Notes: generated by a model from the sequence alone, not told the origin. DNA of 64,000 nucleotides from Oscillibacter valericigenes Sjm18-20 (GCA_000283575.1 AP012044.1:3658001-3722000), one strand, 5' to 3'. Positions 1 through 9,419 are shown, numbered from the stretch's first letter. Program-made: numbers and translations.

Positions 1-749
1 GAACTTACATAAGCAGTGTACGGCTGAATTCGCCGGTGGATGAGGATTCCTATCTTCATAACCTTGCGGTGGTGCGACATTTGTCAAACATGAAAGAGCT
101 GCGTTTTTCCAGGGCCGTGACCTTTTTCGTGGGCGAAAACGGCACTGGGAAGTCAACTTTGCTGGAGGCAATTGCTGTAGCATATGGCTTCAACGCCGAG
201 GGCGGCACGCGAAACTTTAGCTTTTCCACCAGTGCCACTCATTCGGATTTGTACCGCCATTTGACTCTTTCTCGGAATTCCTATCCCAAAGACGGCTTTT
301 TTTTAAGGGCCGAAAGCTTTTACAATGCGGCCAGTTATCTGGATAAGATTTATGAAGTGGAATTCCGAAATCATCTTCAAACCGGCTATGGGGATCGGTC
401 GCTTCATGAGCAGTCCCACGGGGAGAGCTTCCTCGCACTGATGGTAAATCGCTTCGGCGGAAACGGAATTTATCTGCTGGACGAGCCTGAAGCTGCTCTT
501 TCGCCCACCCGGCTGATGACCTTGCTCGCAAATATTCATGAGCTGGTGCGAGAGGATTCCCAGTTTATCATCGCCACCCATTCTCCAATTCTGATGGCCT
601 ATCCGGGAGCGGAAGTGTATCAGTTGTCGGAAGAAGGAATCCGCTCGATGGATTATCGGCAGACGGAGCACTTTCAGCTGACTCGTCAATTCCTCGAAAA
701 TCCGGAAAAGATGCTGCACTATTTGTTGGAGGAAGGAAAGAAACCATAA
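1..749 (+). CDS. AAA-family ATPase, 5' end outside window
   Basis: The frame is open to the first base of the window, reading ..TYISSVRLNS before the first possible GTG (36), so the real start lies upstream and this is a partial gene. It shows a Walker A motif GENGTGKST, a Walker B LLDEPEAAL and a downstream ATHSP switch, the pattern of the small cytosolic predicted ATPases related to ABC/SMC heads (COG3910 type). Such proteins hydrolyse ATP, but their cellular role is mostly unknown; some act with nucleases or toxins. No partner gene is visible downstream. It ends before a 280-base gap holding a hairpin. Confidence 0.8.
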   Translation, partial: TYISSVRLNSPVDEDSYLHNLAVVRHLSNMKELRFSRAVTFFVGENGTGKSTLLEAIAVAYGFNAEGGTRNFSFSTSATHSDLYRHLTLSRNSYPKDGFFLRAESFYNAASYLDKIYEVEFRNHLQTGYGDRSLHEQSHGESFLALMVNRFGGNGIYLLDEPEAALSPTRLMTLLANIHELVREDSQFIIATHSPILMAYPGAEVYQLSEEGIRSMDYRQTEHFQLTRQFLENPEKMLHYLLEEGKKP

Positions 750-939
750 TGAAAATTGTCAGCTGTTGAGGCTGTAAGCATTCGCATTATCCGAACGATT
801 GAGCGCTTTTTTCGGACGGCTGCTGGAACAGCCTCACGAAGTCGGGCTGGAGGAGGCTGAACCTGCGGATTGAGAGGAACCCCTCACGGAAGGGCTATAC
901 CGGAGTGAAGCGGACAAAACCATAAGTCTGTATTGGCGC

Positions 940-973
940 AGCACCGGGCAGCCCATGATGGCTGCCCGGTGCT
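940..973 (+). terminator. Perfect 14-bp hairpin after ATPase gene
   Basis: A 14-bp perfect stem (AGCACCGGGCAGCC with its complement) closes a 6-base loop and is followed on the plus strand by TCATTTCT, a weak U-tract. It sits between the ATPase gene and the acetyltransferase gene, so it probably ends the ATPase transcript. Bases 750-939 hold no gene I can recognise. Confidence 0.55.
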
Positions 974-1032
974 CATTTCTCACAGTTCAACAACCGTTCT
1001 GAACGTTATATCTGACTGCGGAGTGTAATCAT

Positions 1033-1482
1033 ATGAATCTAATTTATGTACCTGCCGAAGAAAGTGATTTTGAGCCGTTGTTCCGGCTGAGCAAGGGCTT
1101 GATTGATCGGTATGAGAATATCTCTCAAATTGACTATTTCAAAGTTTTGTCTTGGGTTGGGAATAAAATTGAAAAGAATATCAGTGAATATACCTGTATT
1201 TTTCGGGATAGTCAGAAAGTTAGGTATTACCGTTTTCATTGTATGGATGAAAAGATGGAATTGGATGACATATACATATTTACGCCCTGTCAGGGCCAAG
1301 GCATTGGGAGCGAAATTATCCGGAAATGCATCTCGGAAACGGGTTTATCCATAGTTCTCTATGTTTTTATTCAAAATATGAGAGCAGTTTCTTTATATAA
1401 AAAATTAGGTTTTCGAATCACGGAGACTATCAGAGATTCACGCTATATCATGGAGAGAAAATTGGGTGCATTTCAAGCGTAG
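1033..1482 (+). CDS. GNAT-family N-acetyltransferase
   Basis: 149 codons. Residues about 86-98 contain the acetyl-CoA pyrophosphate-binding motif of GNAT enzymes, QGQGIGSEII, and the C-terminal part (YVFIQNMRAVSLYKKLGF) is the usual final beta strand and helix. It would transfer an acetyl group from acetyl-CoA to an amine; the substrate cannot be told. The start is chosen for a GGAG about ten bases upstream of the ATG. It stands alone between two hairpin-bounded units. Confidence 0.85.
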   Translation: MNLIYVPAEESDFEPLFRLSKGLIDRYENISQIDYFKVLSWVGNKIEKNISEYTCIFRDSQKVRYYRFHCMDEKMELDDIYIFTPCQGQGIGSEIIRKCISETGLSIVLYVFIQNMRAVSLYKKLGFRITETIRDSRYIMERKLGAFQA

Positions 1483-1528
1483 AGCCATAAGCGGCTGTTG
1501 CCAAAAAATTGTACCAGGAATTCGTGAC

Positions 1529-2911
1529 TTACCCCAGTTTATCCAGTAAATCTTCCAGCGCATCCGTCAACGCTTCCTCAAAGGTGGGGTGGGGCCGCAT
1601 GGCCAGAACCAACTGCTCAGCAGTAAGGTGATTGGCCATTGCCTGCGCAATCTCGGAAATCATATCGGGACTATGCTCACACATCAGCTGTGCTCCGATA
1701 ATCTGACGGTTGTCCGCACGCGCCACAACCTTCATAAAGGAGCGATCACCGTCAATAATAACCGTTCTGGCATTGCCAAACAACGTGCATTTACCGGATT
1801 TTACAGGAATCCCCGCATCCTTTGCCTCCCGCTCCGTCATGCCTACCACGGCAATTTCCGGGCGGCTGTAGATACAGCTGGGTACAACATTCATGTCCAC
1901 ACTGTTCTTCCTGCCGCATAGCATATCTGCGCAGGCAGTTCCTTGCGCGGTCGCAACATGGGCCAGCTGCACTTTGGAGGATACGTCACCGATGGCGTAA
2001 ATATGAGGAATTGAGGTCTGGTAGCGCTCATCCACCCGGATACTTCTGCCGTTCATTTCAGGTATAAGATTGCCGGAAAACAGGTTTTCCAGATAGGGTT
2101 TACGGCCGATCGCACACAATACGGTCTCCCCGGATGCCACGTCGGGAACATTTTTAGCGATAAAGTTGACAGCCAGCCCGTTTCCGTCTTGCGTGATATT
2201 CTGTACCATGGAGCCGGTAAAAATCTTTACGCCCCGCTTTTTTAAGATCAGCGCCAGATTTTGGCCGAGCTCCCGATCCATCGTGGGAAGCAGCCGGTCC
2301 ATGCCCTCAATGACTGTGACATCGCACCCCAGATCGTTATAAAAAGTAGCAAATTCCACTCCGATCACACCGCCACCGATAATGACCATGGAACGGTACA
2401 GCTGACCAGGGCCTTCCAACAACTCGTCGGAGGTCATCACACCGGGTAAATCCAGGCCGGGAATAGGCGGGCGGGCGGGGACAGAACCTGTAGCCACCAG
2501 AATATCATCGGCGGTATAGGTCCCCTCCCCGTGCGTACCTGTCACCCGGATGGTATCGGAAGCTACGATCGTGCCGGTGCCGCGGATCAGATCGACCTTC
2601 GCATTTTTAAGCATAGCCTCCATACCCGCAGACAGCTTCTCGGAGACCTGCCGTTTATGGTCAAAAATGGCCTCCATATCCACATGTACCGTTTCCGCAT
2701 GAATTCCAGAGTGCTGACCTGTGCAGATATTGTGATAGATCTGGGAGGAATGCAACAGCGCCTTGGTTGGAATACAGCCCCGATTGAGGCATGTGCCGCC
2801 TGTTTCACGGTTTTCCACGACAGCGACGCGCAATCCCAACTTTGCGGCTCTGATAGCTCCTGCGTAGCCACCGGGACCAGCCCCGACGACAATCAACTGA
2901 TAATCATTCAT
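1529..2911 (-). CDS. lpdA: Dihydrolipoyl dehydrogenase (glycine cleavage L-protein)
   Basis: About 460 residues. It has an N-terminal FAD-binding VVGAGPGG (residues 8-15), the redox-active pair in CLNRGC (Cys41, Cys46), a second nucleotide-binding VIIGGGVIGVE, and the C-terminal HPTFEE with the catalytic His-Glu of the pyridine nucleotide-disulphide oxidoreductases. It reoxidises dihydrolipoyl-GcvH with NAD+. The start at 2911 is preferred over an upstream in-frame start because AGGAGAT lies just upstream of it and the FAD motif then begins at the usual distance. No lipoyl domain is attached. It follows gcvPB but is separated from it by a terminator, so it may have its own promoter. Confidence 0.93.
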   Translation of the reverse strand: MNDYQLIVVGAGPGGYAGAIRAAKLGLRVAVVENRETGGTCLNRGCIPTKALLHSSQIYHNICTGQHSGIHAETVHVDMEAIFDHKRQVSEKLSAGMEAMLKNAKVDLIRGTGTIVASDTIRVTGTHGEGTYTADDILVATGSVPARPPIPGLDLPGVMTSDELLEGPGQLYRSMVIIGGGVIGVEFATFYNDLGCDVTVIEGMDRLLPTMDRELGQNLALILKKRGVKIFTGSMVQNITQDGNGLAVNFIAKNVPDVASGETVLCAIGRKPYLENLFSGNLIPEMNGRSIRVDERYQTSIPHIYAIGDVSSKVQLAHVATAQGTACADMLCGRKNSVDMNVVPSCIYSRPEIAVVGMTEREAKDAGIPVKSGKCTLFGNARTVIIDGDRSFMKVVARADNRQIIGAQLMCEHSPDMISEIAQAMANHLTAEQLVLAMRPHPTFEEALTDALEDLLDKLG

Positions 2912-3101
2912 ACATATCTCCTGTTTTATTATATCCGGCACAAATCTGCGCCGATCTTCGGCTCAGTTCTGTACGGATACGGTTCTGCCGTGCATCAATG
3001 AAAAGGGCAGTACGGAAAGCGCGCTCGGCGATACGCCGGTCCGGGGAAATTGGAATAGGCCCGCGCCCGCTTAATTTCCCAGCTCGTGAAAACTGTGCTG
3101 C

Positions 3102-3135
3102 CAACACAAAGAGGGCGGGCAAGACGCCCGCCCTC
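3102..3135 (-). terminator. Intrinsic terminator of the gcv operon
   Basis: A perfect 10-bp GC-rich stem (GAGGGCGGGC and complement, loop of 5) is followed on the minus strand by TTTGTGTT. It lies about 100 bases after the gcvPB stop and before lpdA. The rest of the 325-base gap (2912-3236) shows no gene and no clear promoter to me. Confidence 0.75.
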
Positions 3136-3236
3136 CTGTTCCGGTGGAGTGACGCGACACTTATTCCAGATGTCCTGGCTTTTTCCGGTCACTGCGGTAT
3201 CCTCAGGGGCAAAGCAATCGCTATGAGTGGTTTGAA

Positions 3237-4640
3237 TTATACGTTGCGCCAGCGAAGCACCGGATTACGGGCGGCCCGAACCTCATCTGGACGGCCGATT
3301 CTGGCATTGTGCGGCGCGGCACGCATAAATTCCGGGTCCTCATGGGCCAGTTCGTACAGCTTGCGGAAGACCTCCGCCACCCAGTCCAGAGTGTCCTTGC
3401 TCTCGGTTTCCGTGGGCTCCAGCATCAGCGCCTCGTGGACAATCAGCGGGAAGTACATCGTAGGCGGATGCATACCGTAGTCGATCAGGGATTTTGCCAC
3501 ATCCAGAGCCGAGACGCCGGTGTCCTTTTTAAGCTGCTCCAGGTTCAGCACAAACTCATGCATGCAGGTGCGGTCAAAGGCGGGCTGGAAAGTGTTCCGG
3601 ATTTTCTGCATCAGATAATTGGCGTTGAGCACGGCGTTTTGCGCAGCCTCAGGGATGCCCTCCCGTCCCAACGTCATGAGATAGGTCAGAGCTTTTACAA
3701 CCACCAGGAAATTACCGGCAAAGCCACGCACCTGAATATGGCCATCGCCCTGCATGCTGGCCGACTGCGGCAGGAATTTGGCCAGGAAACCCTTGCAGCC
3801 CACCGCGCCGGCACCCGGACCCCCGCCGCCGTGAGGCGTGGCAAAGGTCTTGTGCAAATTTACGTGAATGCAGTCAAAGCCCATGTCCCCGGGACGCACC
3901 ACGCCCATAATCGCGTTCAGGTTGGCCCCGTCGTAATAGCACAGGCCCCCGGCTTCATGAACCAGATGGGTAATCTCCAGAATGTTTTCGTCGAAAACAC
4001 CCACCGTATTGGGGTTGGTGAGCATTAAGCCGGCGGTTTCGTCATTCAGCGCCGCCTTCAGAGCCTCCAGATCCACGCAGCCGTCTGGCGATGAAGCGAT
4101 GTTCACCACTTCAAAGCCACACATGGCGGCAGTGGCAGGATTGGTTCCGTGGGCAGAGTCGGGAACGATAATTTTTTTCCGCTTGGCATCGCCGCGGGCA
4201 TCGTGATACTGCTTGATGAGCAGTACACCGGTAAACTCGCCGTGGGCGCCGGCCGCCGGCTGAAAAGTCATGTCATCCATACCCGTAATCTCACACAGGT
4301 ATTTCTTAGTGAGATTCAAAACCTCCTGGCAGCCCATAGTCGCATGGGCCGGAGCCAGCGGATGCACGCCGGTAAAACCGGGCAGCGCCGCCATTTCCTC
4401 GTCGATGCGGGGATTGTACTTCATGGTACACGAGCCCAGAGGATAGAACCCGCAATTCACGCCGTAGGTGTTATGACACAGCTCCGTATAATGCCTGGAA
4501 ATATCGGTCTCACTCATCTCCGGCAGGGCCGGAGCAGTCGCGCGCCGCAGGTTTTCCGGAAGTGAGGTCTCTTCCACATCACAGGCGGGAAGCAGGCTGC
4601 AACCACGTCCTGGAACGCTCTTTTCAAAGATCAGCTTCAT
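3237..4640 (-). CDS. gcvPB: Glycine dehydrogenase (decarboxylating) subunit 2
   Basis: 467 residues, the C-terminal half of the P-protein in organisms that split it. The PLP-binding lysine is in NLHKTFATPHGGGG (about Lys264), with the glycine-rich stretch after it. With GcvPA it decarboxylates glycine and loads the aminomethyl group on lipoyl-GcvH. The start overlaps the gcvPA stop in an ATGA arrangement, implying translational coupling and equal amounts of both subunits. Typical N-terminus MKLIFEKS. Confidence 0.95.
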   Translation of the reverse strand: MKLIFEKSVPGRGCSLLPACDVEETSLPENLRRATAPALPEMSETDISRHYTELCHNTYGVNCGFYPLGSCTMKYNPRIDEEMAALPGFTGVHPLAPAHATMGCQEVLNLTKKYLCEITGMDDMTFQPAAGAHGEFTGVLLIKQYHDARGDAKRKKIIVPDSAHGTNPATAAMCGFEVVNIASSPDGCVDLEALKAALNDETAGLMLTNPNTVGVFDENILEITHLVHEAGGLCYYDGANLNAIMGVVRPGDMGFDCIHVNLHKTFATPHGGGGPGAGAVGCKGFLAKFLPQSASMQGDGHIQVRGFAGNFLVVVKALTYLMTLGREGIPEAAQNAVLNANYLMQKIRNTFQPAFDRTCMHEFVLNLEQLKKDTGVSALDVAKSLIDYGMHPPTMYFPLIVHEALMLEPTETESKDTLDWVAEVFRKLYELAHEDPEFMRAAPHNARIGRPDEVRAARNPVLRWRNV

Positions 4641-5953
4641 TTGGCCAGCACCTCCTTCACAATCTGAACGGACCGATCCAACTCCGCTTTGGAAACCTTC
4701 TCAGTTGCGCACCACAAAAGGCCGCCCTCCACCGGCAGGCCACCCAGAATTCCGGCGCTTTCCAAGGCTTCCAGCGCCTTATCCCCACAGGGCAGAACCG
4801 TGACAAACTCATTGAAGAAAGGCCCTTCATGCTTTAAGGAGACGCCGGGAATCCGGCACAGTCCGTCAGCCAGATAATGCGCCTTTGCCATGGACTGTCT
4901 GGCAGCTTCGGCCATGCCGCGTGGACCCATGGCAGCCATATAAGCGCCCGCGGTCAGCGCGCACAGCGCCTGGTTGGAGCAGATATTACTACTGGCCTTT
5001 TCCCGGCGGATATGCTGTTCCCGTGCCTGCAAGGAAAGAACATAGGCCCGCTGTCCCTTGCTGTCTACGGTTTCGCCCACGATGCGCCCGGGCAGCCTGC
5101 GCATGTGCTTCGTGGTGGTGGTCATGTAACCCAGGTAGGGACCGCCATAGCTCAGGGGCATTCCCAGAGGCTGCCCCTCTCCCACGGCGATATCCGCGCC
5201 GCAGTCCCTGGGCGTTTTCATAATAGCCAGGGCAATGGGATTGCAGCCCATAATGTACATGGCGCCCGCCTCATGCACCAGCTTGCCGATTGCCTCGGCA
5301 TCCTCTAACTGGCCGAAGAAATTGGGCTGCTGGAGATAAAAGGAGGCCACCTCGTCAACCAGCATCTCACGCAGTGCGTCCGGATCGGTTTTCCCGTTCT
5401 TCACGGGAACGACCCGCAGCTCGGTCCCGCTGCCGTAGCAATAGGTTCGAACGGTGTTAATGACGTCGGGATGGGCAGCAGCGGAAATTAAAGTGACCGT
5501 GCGTTTACGGTCTTTGCACATGGCGGCGGCTTCCCCTGCGGCGGTAGCACCATCGTAGACAGAGGCGTTGGAGACATCCATACCGGTAAGTTCACAAATC
5601 ATCGTCTGATATTCAAAAATCGACTGGAGCACGCCCTGACTTATTTCCGCCTGGTAGGGAGTATAAGCCGTCAGAAATTCTTCCTTTGCCGGGATATACT
5701 TCACGATGCTGGGGATATAGTGGTCATAGGCACCGGCGCCCCGCAGTATGGTGGAGAACCGTTTGTTCTTTTCCGCCAGGCTGGCCACCGCGCGGCCAAC
5801 CTCCAGCTCACTCATGCCCGATGGAATATCCAGAGCCCGATTCAGGATCATGCTCTGCGGTACATCGTGGTAAAGATCCCGATAGTCCTTCATTCCGATG
5901 GCATTTAGCATCTCCTGCCGTTCCGCCGGGGTGGAAGGCACATAGCTTCCCAT
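4637..5953 (-). CDS. gcvPA: Glycine dehydrogenase (decarboxylating) subunit 1
   Basis: About 438 residues, starting MGSYVPSTPAERQEML, the usual beginning of the family. It is the N-terminal half of the PLP-dependent P-protein and partners GcvPB. The longer in-frame start is rejected because the ribosome site AGGAGGG, embedded in the last codons of gcvH, lies just upstream of this ATG. One base separates the gcvH stop from this start, and the gene overlaps gcvPB by 4 bases, so the three are tightly coupled. Confidence 0.94.
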   Translation of the reverse strand: MGSYVPSTPAERQEMLNAIGMKDYRDLYHDVPQSMILNRALDIPSGMSELEVGRAVASLAEKNKRFSTILRGAGAYDHYIPSIVKYIPAKEEFLTAYTPYQAEISQGVLQSIFEYQTMICELTGMDVSNASVYDGATAAGEAAAMCKDRKRTVTLISAAAHPDVINTVRTYCYGSGTELRVVPVKNGKTDPDALREMLVDEVASFYLQQPNFFGQLEDAEAIGKLVHEAGAMYIMGCNPIALAIMKTPRDCGADIAVGEGQPLGMPLSYGGPYLGYMTTTTKHMRRLPGRIVGETVDSKGQRAYVLSLQAREQHIRREKASSNICSNQALCALTAGAYMAAMGPRGMAEAARQSMAKAHYLADGLCRIPGVSLKHEGPFFNEFVTVLPCGDKALEALESAGILGGLPVEGGLLWCATEKVSKAELDRSVQIVKEVLAK

Positions 5954-5954
5954 A

Positions 5955-6332
5955 TCAGCCCTCCTGTGCGCAGAAGGCTTCATAGGCGGCAGCATCCAGC
6001 AGTTCTTCCTCGCCGTCCAGGTTCTTCACCTTCATAATCCAAGCGCCATAGGCGTCCTGATTCAGCTTTTCGGGCGCATCCAGCAGCGCCTCGTTGACTT
6101 GGCAGATGGTACCGGAAACCGGACTTATCAGATCGGAAACCGTCTTCACGGACTCGACATCTCCAAAGCTCTCACCGGCGGAAACGCTGTCTCCGTCCTG
6201 CGGCAGATTGACAAAGACCACATCACCCAAGGCGTTCTGGGCAAAGTCGGAGATGCCTATCACGGCGACGTCACCGTCCATCTTTACCCACTCGTGGGAC
6301 TTGGAATACTTTAAATCAACAGGATAATTCAT
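5955..6332 (-). CDS. gcvH: Glycine cleavage system H protein
   Basis: 125 residues from the ATG at 6332, preceded by GGAGGAG. The lipoyl-attachment lysine is in DVESVKTVSD (Lys63), and the opening YSKSHEW is the classic H-protein start. It carries the aminomethyl group between the P-, T- and L-proteins. It lies between the gcvT-glyA fusion (99 bases upstream) and gcvPA. Confidence 0.95.
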   Translation of the reverse strand: MNYPVDLKYSKSHEWVKMDGDVAVIGISDFAQNALGDVVFVNLPQDGDSVSAGESFGDVESVKTVSDLISPVSGTICQVNEALLDAPEKLNQDAYGAWIMKVKNLDGEEELLDAAAYEAFCAQEG

Positions 6333-6431
6333 TCTGACTCCTCCATTTTGTTTGTTGATTGGATTTGGTCTCCTTGCGCTCAAGTTTACTTCCGGGACTG
6401 ATTGGCTGACCTCCCTTCGGCCCCGTGGAAA

Positions 6432-9080
6432 TCATAGGCCAATTTGCTTCAGGAGGCCCTCCAATGCCTCCTCCATCTCCCGATCGTCAAAGCAGTAGTG
6501 CATCTCGGCATAGTTGGCCCGCAGTTTTTTTACATCCTCACTTACATTTTTGGATCTTAAAATGCAATCCGCCATCAATTCGGCCAATTGCTCAAATGCC
6601 TCTTTGCCAAAACCAAAACGGGTCATTTCACTGACGCCCATGCGAAGCGCGCCGGATGCGGTAAAGCCCTCTTCGTCGGGAGTGGCCTGATAGTTGACGA
6701 TTATATTGTTCTGCTCCAGACGCTCCGCCACCTCAGGACCGGACCCGTAGCCAACAGGGACAATGACCTGATGGGTCTCCGTGTAGTCGATGCCGGGATC
6801 TCCCGCGACATCCAATCCCTGCGCTTTCAAGCACCTGGCAAAATACTTGGCATTCTCAATAACGGCTTTCTGGTACTGGTCCTTAAACGTGTTCATCTCA
6901 TAGGCTGCCATCAGCAGACCCAACTGCGTACCCAAATGATGGTTGGAGACACTTCCGGGAAATGCGCGGGTCTCAATGGTCTCCCACAGGCCGTATTTCA
7001 GCTCGCTTTTTTTATAGTTCACGCCGATAACGCCGCGCTGCGGACCAAAGAATGTCTTGTGGGTAGAGCCGGTGACAAGTTCCGCGCCCTCTTCAAACGG
7101 CTTTTGGAAATGGTCTCCCACCAGACCCAGGACATGGGCCATATCGTACATAATGGTGGTGGGAATGTTCTGATCGTCCACAAACTTGCGGATGGCGGCT
7201 ATCGGCTCGCGGTACAGCACCATGCTCTTTCCGAAAATAATCAGTTCGGGACGGTACTTTTCGATGACCTTTTTCGTCTCCTCCACATCGATCTTATAGA
7301 TGTTGTCCTTACATACCGGGAAGTTGACGACAGCAGACCGTTCCGTCACCGGATCGACGGCAATATAGTCGTGCAGCGCGCCCATCGGCTGCGCGGACAA
7401 ATGGCCGCCCTTGATAATGTGATTGTTCAGCACATAGCCCAAACGTTTGGGCGTATGCTTGCGATCCAGGCGGTTCTTCCAATCCATCAGGGCGGAAAAC
7501 GCCGCCATATTGGACATCTGACCGCTGATGACCCGCGTCTCCACCTCGGAGCAGCCTAAATACTGTTTCATCTGCTCAACCAGGAGCTGCTCCACCTGGT
7601 CGATGAACTTTGTGCCCTGATAGTAGAATATGTCCTTGTCATAGAACGATTTGATTTTTTTGTGTTCAGCATAACGGAAGGCGGGATCACAGGCACACAG
7701 CAACCGTACAGCACGGCTGGCGCTGTTTTCTGAGGGAATCAGATTGATACAGCTTTCCTGCCGCCACCGGTGATTTTCGGATGCTTTTTGAATCAGCTCC
7801 AAAGCCCTGGGTTCCAGATTGCCGGCATCGGCGACAGTTTCCTCCTCATCCGGCTTATAAACGATCGGACGGGCAAAGGGCGGTGCATCCACCCGCATAT
7901 GATAGGGCGGAATGACGGCCTTCAGCCGCTTGCCCCGGACATCCACCTCAACCAGATCATCCTCCAGCACATCGCTGGCAATATAGGCATTGCCGATGGC
8001 TCTTTTTACCGTATCATCCAGGATCCTGGTGGCCAAGCCCTCTCCCTCGTGGCGATAGTAGGGCACCATGGTGCCGCTGGTAACCCATCCGATCAGCTCC
8101 TCGCCCCGGTAAACGGGCATTCCTTCCCGCATAACGCCCCGATCCAGAAGCGTGATGGGCTGGATCCGCCTGGGCAGCACGTCCAAGTCGGTGAAGTTCC
8201 GGCTCATAATGCGTTTGAAGGCAGCGTACTGCCGCTCCAGCGGCTTGCGTCCGATGTAGTCCCCCTTCTGCTCAGAAAAGCTAACGGCGAACTTGGCGAG
8301 GGACACTGCAAAAATTGGAATTGCACTTCCATCGGGGGCAGTTCCCATCTCATGTCCGTACAGGGGCAGACCGGCCTCCATACGGAGTGTATCCCGAGCG
8401 CCCAGTCCGGCGGGCTTCGCACCCAACTCGATCAGACGGCCCCACAGCCATGCGGCCTCGCCGCTTTCGATGAACACCTCGTAGCCGAGGGGCTCGCCGG
8501 TGTAGCCGGTCTTGGAGACCCGGACGGTTCGGCCCTCCATCTCAAGGGTGTTCAGTGCGTTTTTCATAGGCTCGGTGACGGCCTCGCCGCCGGACAATGT
8601 GGTGAGAATCTCCCGGCTATTGGGGCCCTGCACGGCGATAGAGGCGTAGTCGGCGGAGATGTTTTTGATGGTACAGTCATAGTCCTTGACGATTTTCATC
8701 AGGTGCGATAGATCCTTGTCGATGTTCGCAGCGTTTACCACCAACAGGAAGCGGTCCTCCTCAAAGCGATACAAATATGCGTCATCCACGGCATTGCCGT
8801 TCTCATCGGGGATGATGCAGTACTGTGCCTGATTCAGGTCAAGAGCCGTTACATTGCTGGTCAGGACGTGCTGCAAAAATTTCACACGTTCCGGACCTTC
8901 GATCAGCAGCCGTCCCATGTGAGACACATCGAACAAGCTGCAAGCGTGGCGCGTGTACAGATGCTCGGCAACAATGCCGGTGGGGTACTGAATTGGCATT
9001 TCCCATCCGCCGAAATCCACCATAGAGGCACCGGCCTGAATATGGATATCATAAAGTTGGGTGCGCTTAAGTTCACTCAT
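6432..9080 (-). CDS. GcvT-GlyA fusion: aminomethyltransferase + serine hydroxymethyltransferase-like
   Basis: 882 codons in one uninterrupted frame. Residues 1 to about 375 are a complete T-protein (DVSHMGR, KTGYTGEPLGYEVF, GLGARDTLRMEAGLPLYGHE). After a short linker (about 375-400) comes an SHMT-like PLP enzyme to the C-terminus: LIPSEN for the usual LIASEN, YYQGTKFID, and the PLP lysine in TGSTHKTFFGPQRG (about Lys677), which differs from the canonical THKTLRGPRGG. T-protein makes 5,10-methylene-THF from GcvH-bound aminomethyl; SHMT uses methylene-THF and glycine to make serine. The fusion could pass methylene-THF between the sites; this is inference. AAAGGAGG precedes the ATG. It is the first gene after the glycine riboswitch. 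Confidence 0.92.
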   Translation of the reverse strand: MSELKRTQLYDIHIQAGASMVDFGGWEMPIQYPTGIVAEHLYTRHACSLFDVSHMGRLLIEGPERVKFLQHVLTSNVTALDLNQAQYCIIPDENGNAVDDAYLYRFEEDRFLLVVNAANIDKDLSHLMKIVKDYDCTIKNISADYASIAVQGPNSREILTTLSGGEAVTEPMKNALNTLEMEGRTVRVSKTGYTGEPLGYEVFIESGEAAWLWGRLIELGAKPAGLGARDTLRMEAGLPLYGHEMGTAPDGSAIPIFAVSLAKFAVSFSEQKGDYIGRKPLERQYAAFKRIMSRNFTDLDVLPRRIQPITLLDRGVMREGMPVYRGEELIGWVTSGTMVPYYRHEGEGLATRILDDTVKRAIGNAYIASDVLEDDLVEVDVRGKRLKAVIPPYHMRVDAPPFARPIVYKPDEEETVADAGNLEPRALELIQKASENHRWRQESCINLIPSENSASRAVRLLCACDPAFRYAEHKKIKSFYDKDIFYYQGTKFIDQVEQLLVEQMKQYLGCSEVETRVISGQMSNMAAFSALMDWKNRLDRKHTPKRLGYVLNNHIIKGGHLSAQPMGALHDYIAVDPVTERSAVVNFPVCKDNIYKIDVEETKKVIEKYRPELIIFGKSMVLYREPIAAIRKFVDDQNIPTTIMYDMAHVLGLVGDHFQKPFEEGAELVTGSTHKTFFGPQRGVIGVNYKKSELKYGLWETIETRAFPGSVSNHHLGTQLGLLMAAYEMNTFKDQYQKAVIENAKYFARCLKAQGLDVAGDPGIDYTETHQVIVPVGYGSGPEVAERLEQNNIIVNYQATPDEEGFTASGALRMGVSEMTRFGFGKEAFEQLAELMADCILRSKNVSEDVKKLRANYAEMHYCFDDREMEEALEGLLKQIGL

Positions 9081-9138
9081 TGTGGCTTTTCCTCCTTTTT
9101 ATTGGGTTTTGCTTAAAACAGCAGTGCTGGTTGTGCGC

Positions 9139-9174
9139 AAAAAAAGGCACAAAGCCCCCTAAGAGCCTTGTGCC
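9139..9174 (-). terminator. Riboswitch expression-platform terminator
   Basis: A long stem pairing GGCACAAGGCTC with GGGGGCTTTGTGCC is followed on the minus strand by seven T residues. It lies directly after the second glycine aptamer and about 60 bases before the gcvT-glyA start, so glycine binding presumably prevents its formation. Confidence 0.88.
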
Positions 9175-9352
9175 TCCGTCATATACCTGAGAGATTCCCT
9201 GTAGCCGTCTGAAGTCGACAGTCTGCAAGTTGCCCCTTTGGCGTACAGCGATGAGCTGTACTCTCCGAAGTTTCGTCATAACCCGATCCTTTTACCTGAG
9301 AGTTCTTGCATACCCCTTCGGTGCTGTATAAATACAACCTCTCTCGAGCCAA
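9175..9352 (-). promoter_or_regulatory. Tandem glycine riboswitch
   Basis: Read on the minus strand there are two consecutive glycine aptamers. The first has GAGAGGTTG, CCGAAGGGG and ACTCTCAGGTAAAAGGA. The second has CGGAGAGT, CGCCAAAGGGGCAA and CTCTCAGGTATATGACGGAG. These are the conserved cores of the gcvT RNA motif, and the CTCTCAGGT signature is exact in both. With the terminator just after it, this is a glycine-ON switch for the gcvT-glyA/gcvH/gcvPA/gcvPB operon. Confidence 0.95.
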
Positions 9353-9390
9353 TCATCCGATCCAATGTGTCTTAATTAAATTTACGCAAA

Positions 9391-9419
9391 GAAATATAAA
9401 AATATTTCCTGCTTGTAAA
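9391..9419 (-). promoter_or_regulatory. Candidate promoter of the gcv operon
   Basis: On the minus strand TTTACA (9414-9419) and TATTTC (9391-9396) are 17 bases apart in an AT-rich tract, about 40 bases before the first aptamer. The -10 match is imperfect; an overlapping TATATT at 15 bases is an alternative. Confidence 0.4.

Noticed and set aside
750..939. Possible gene in the gap after the ATPase
   Set aside because: Short open frames exist, but none has a start with a ribosome site or a recognisable sequence.
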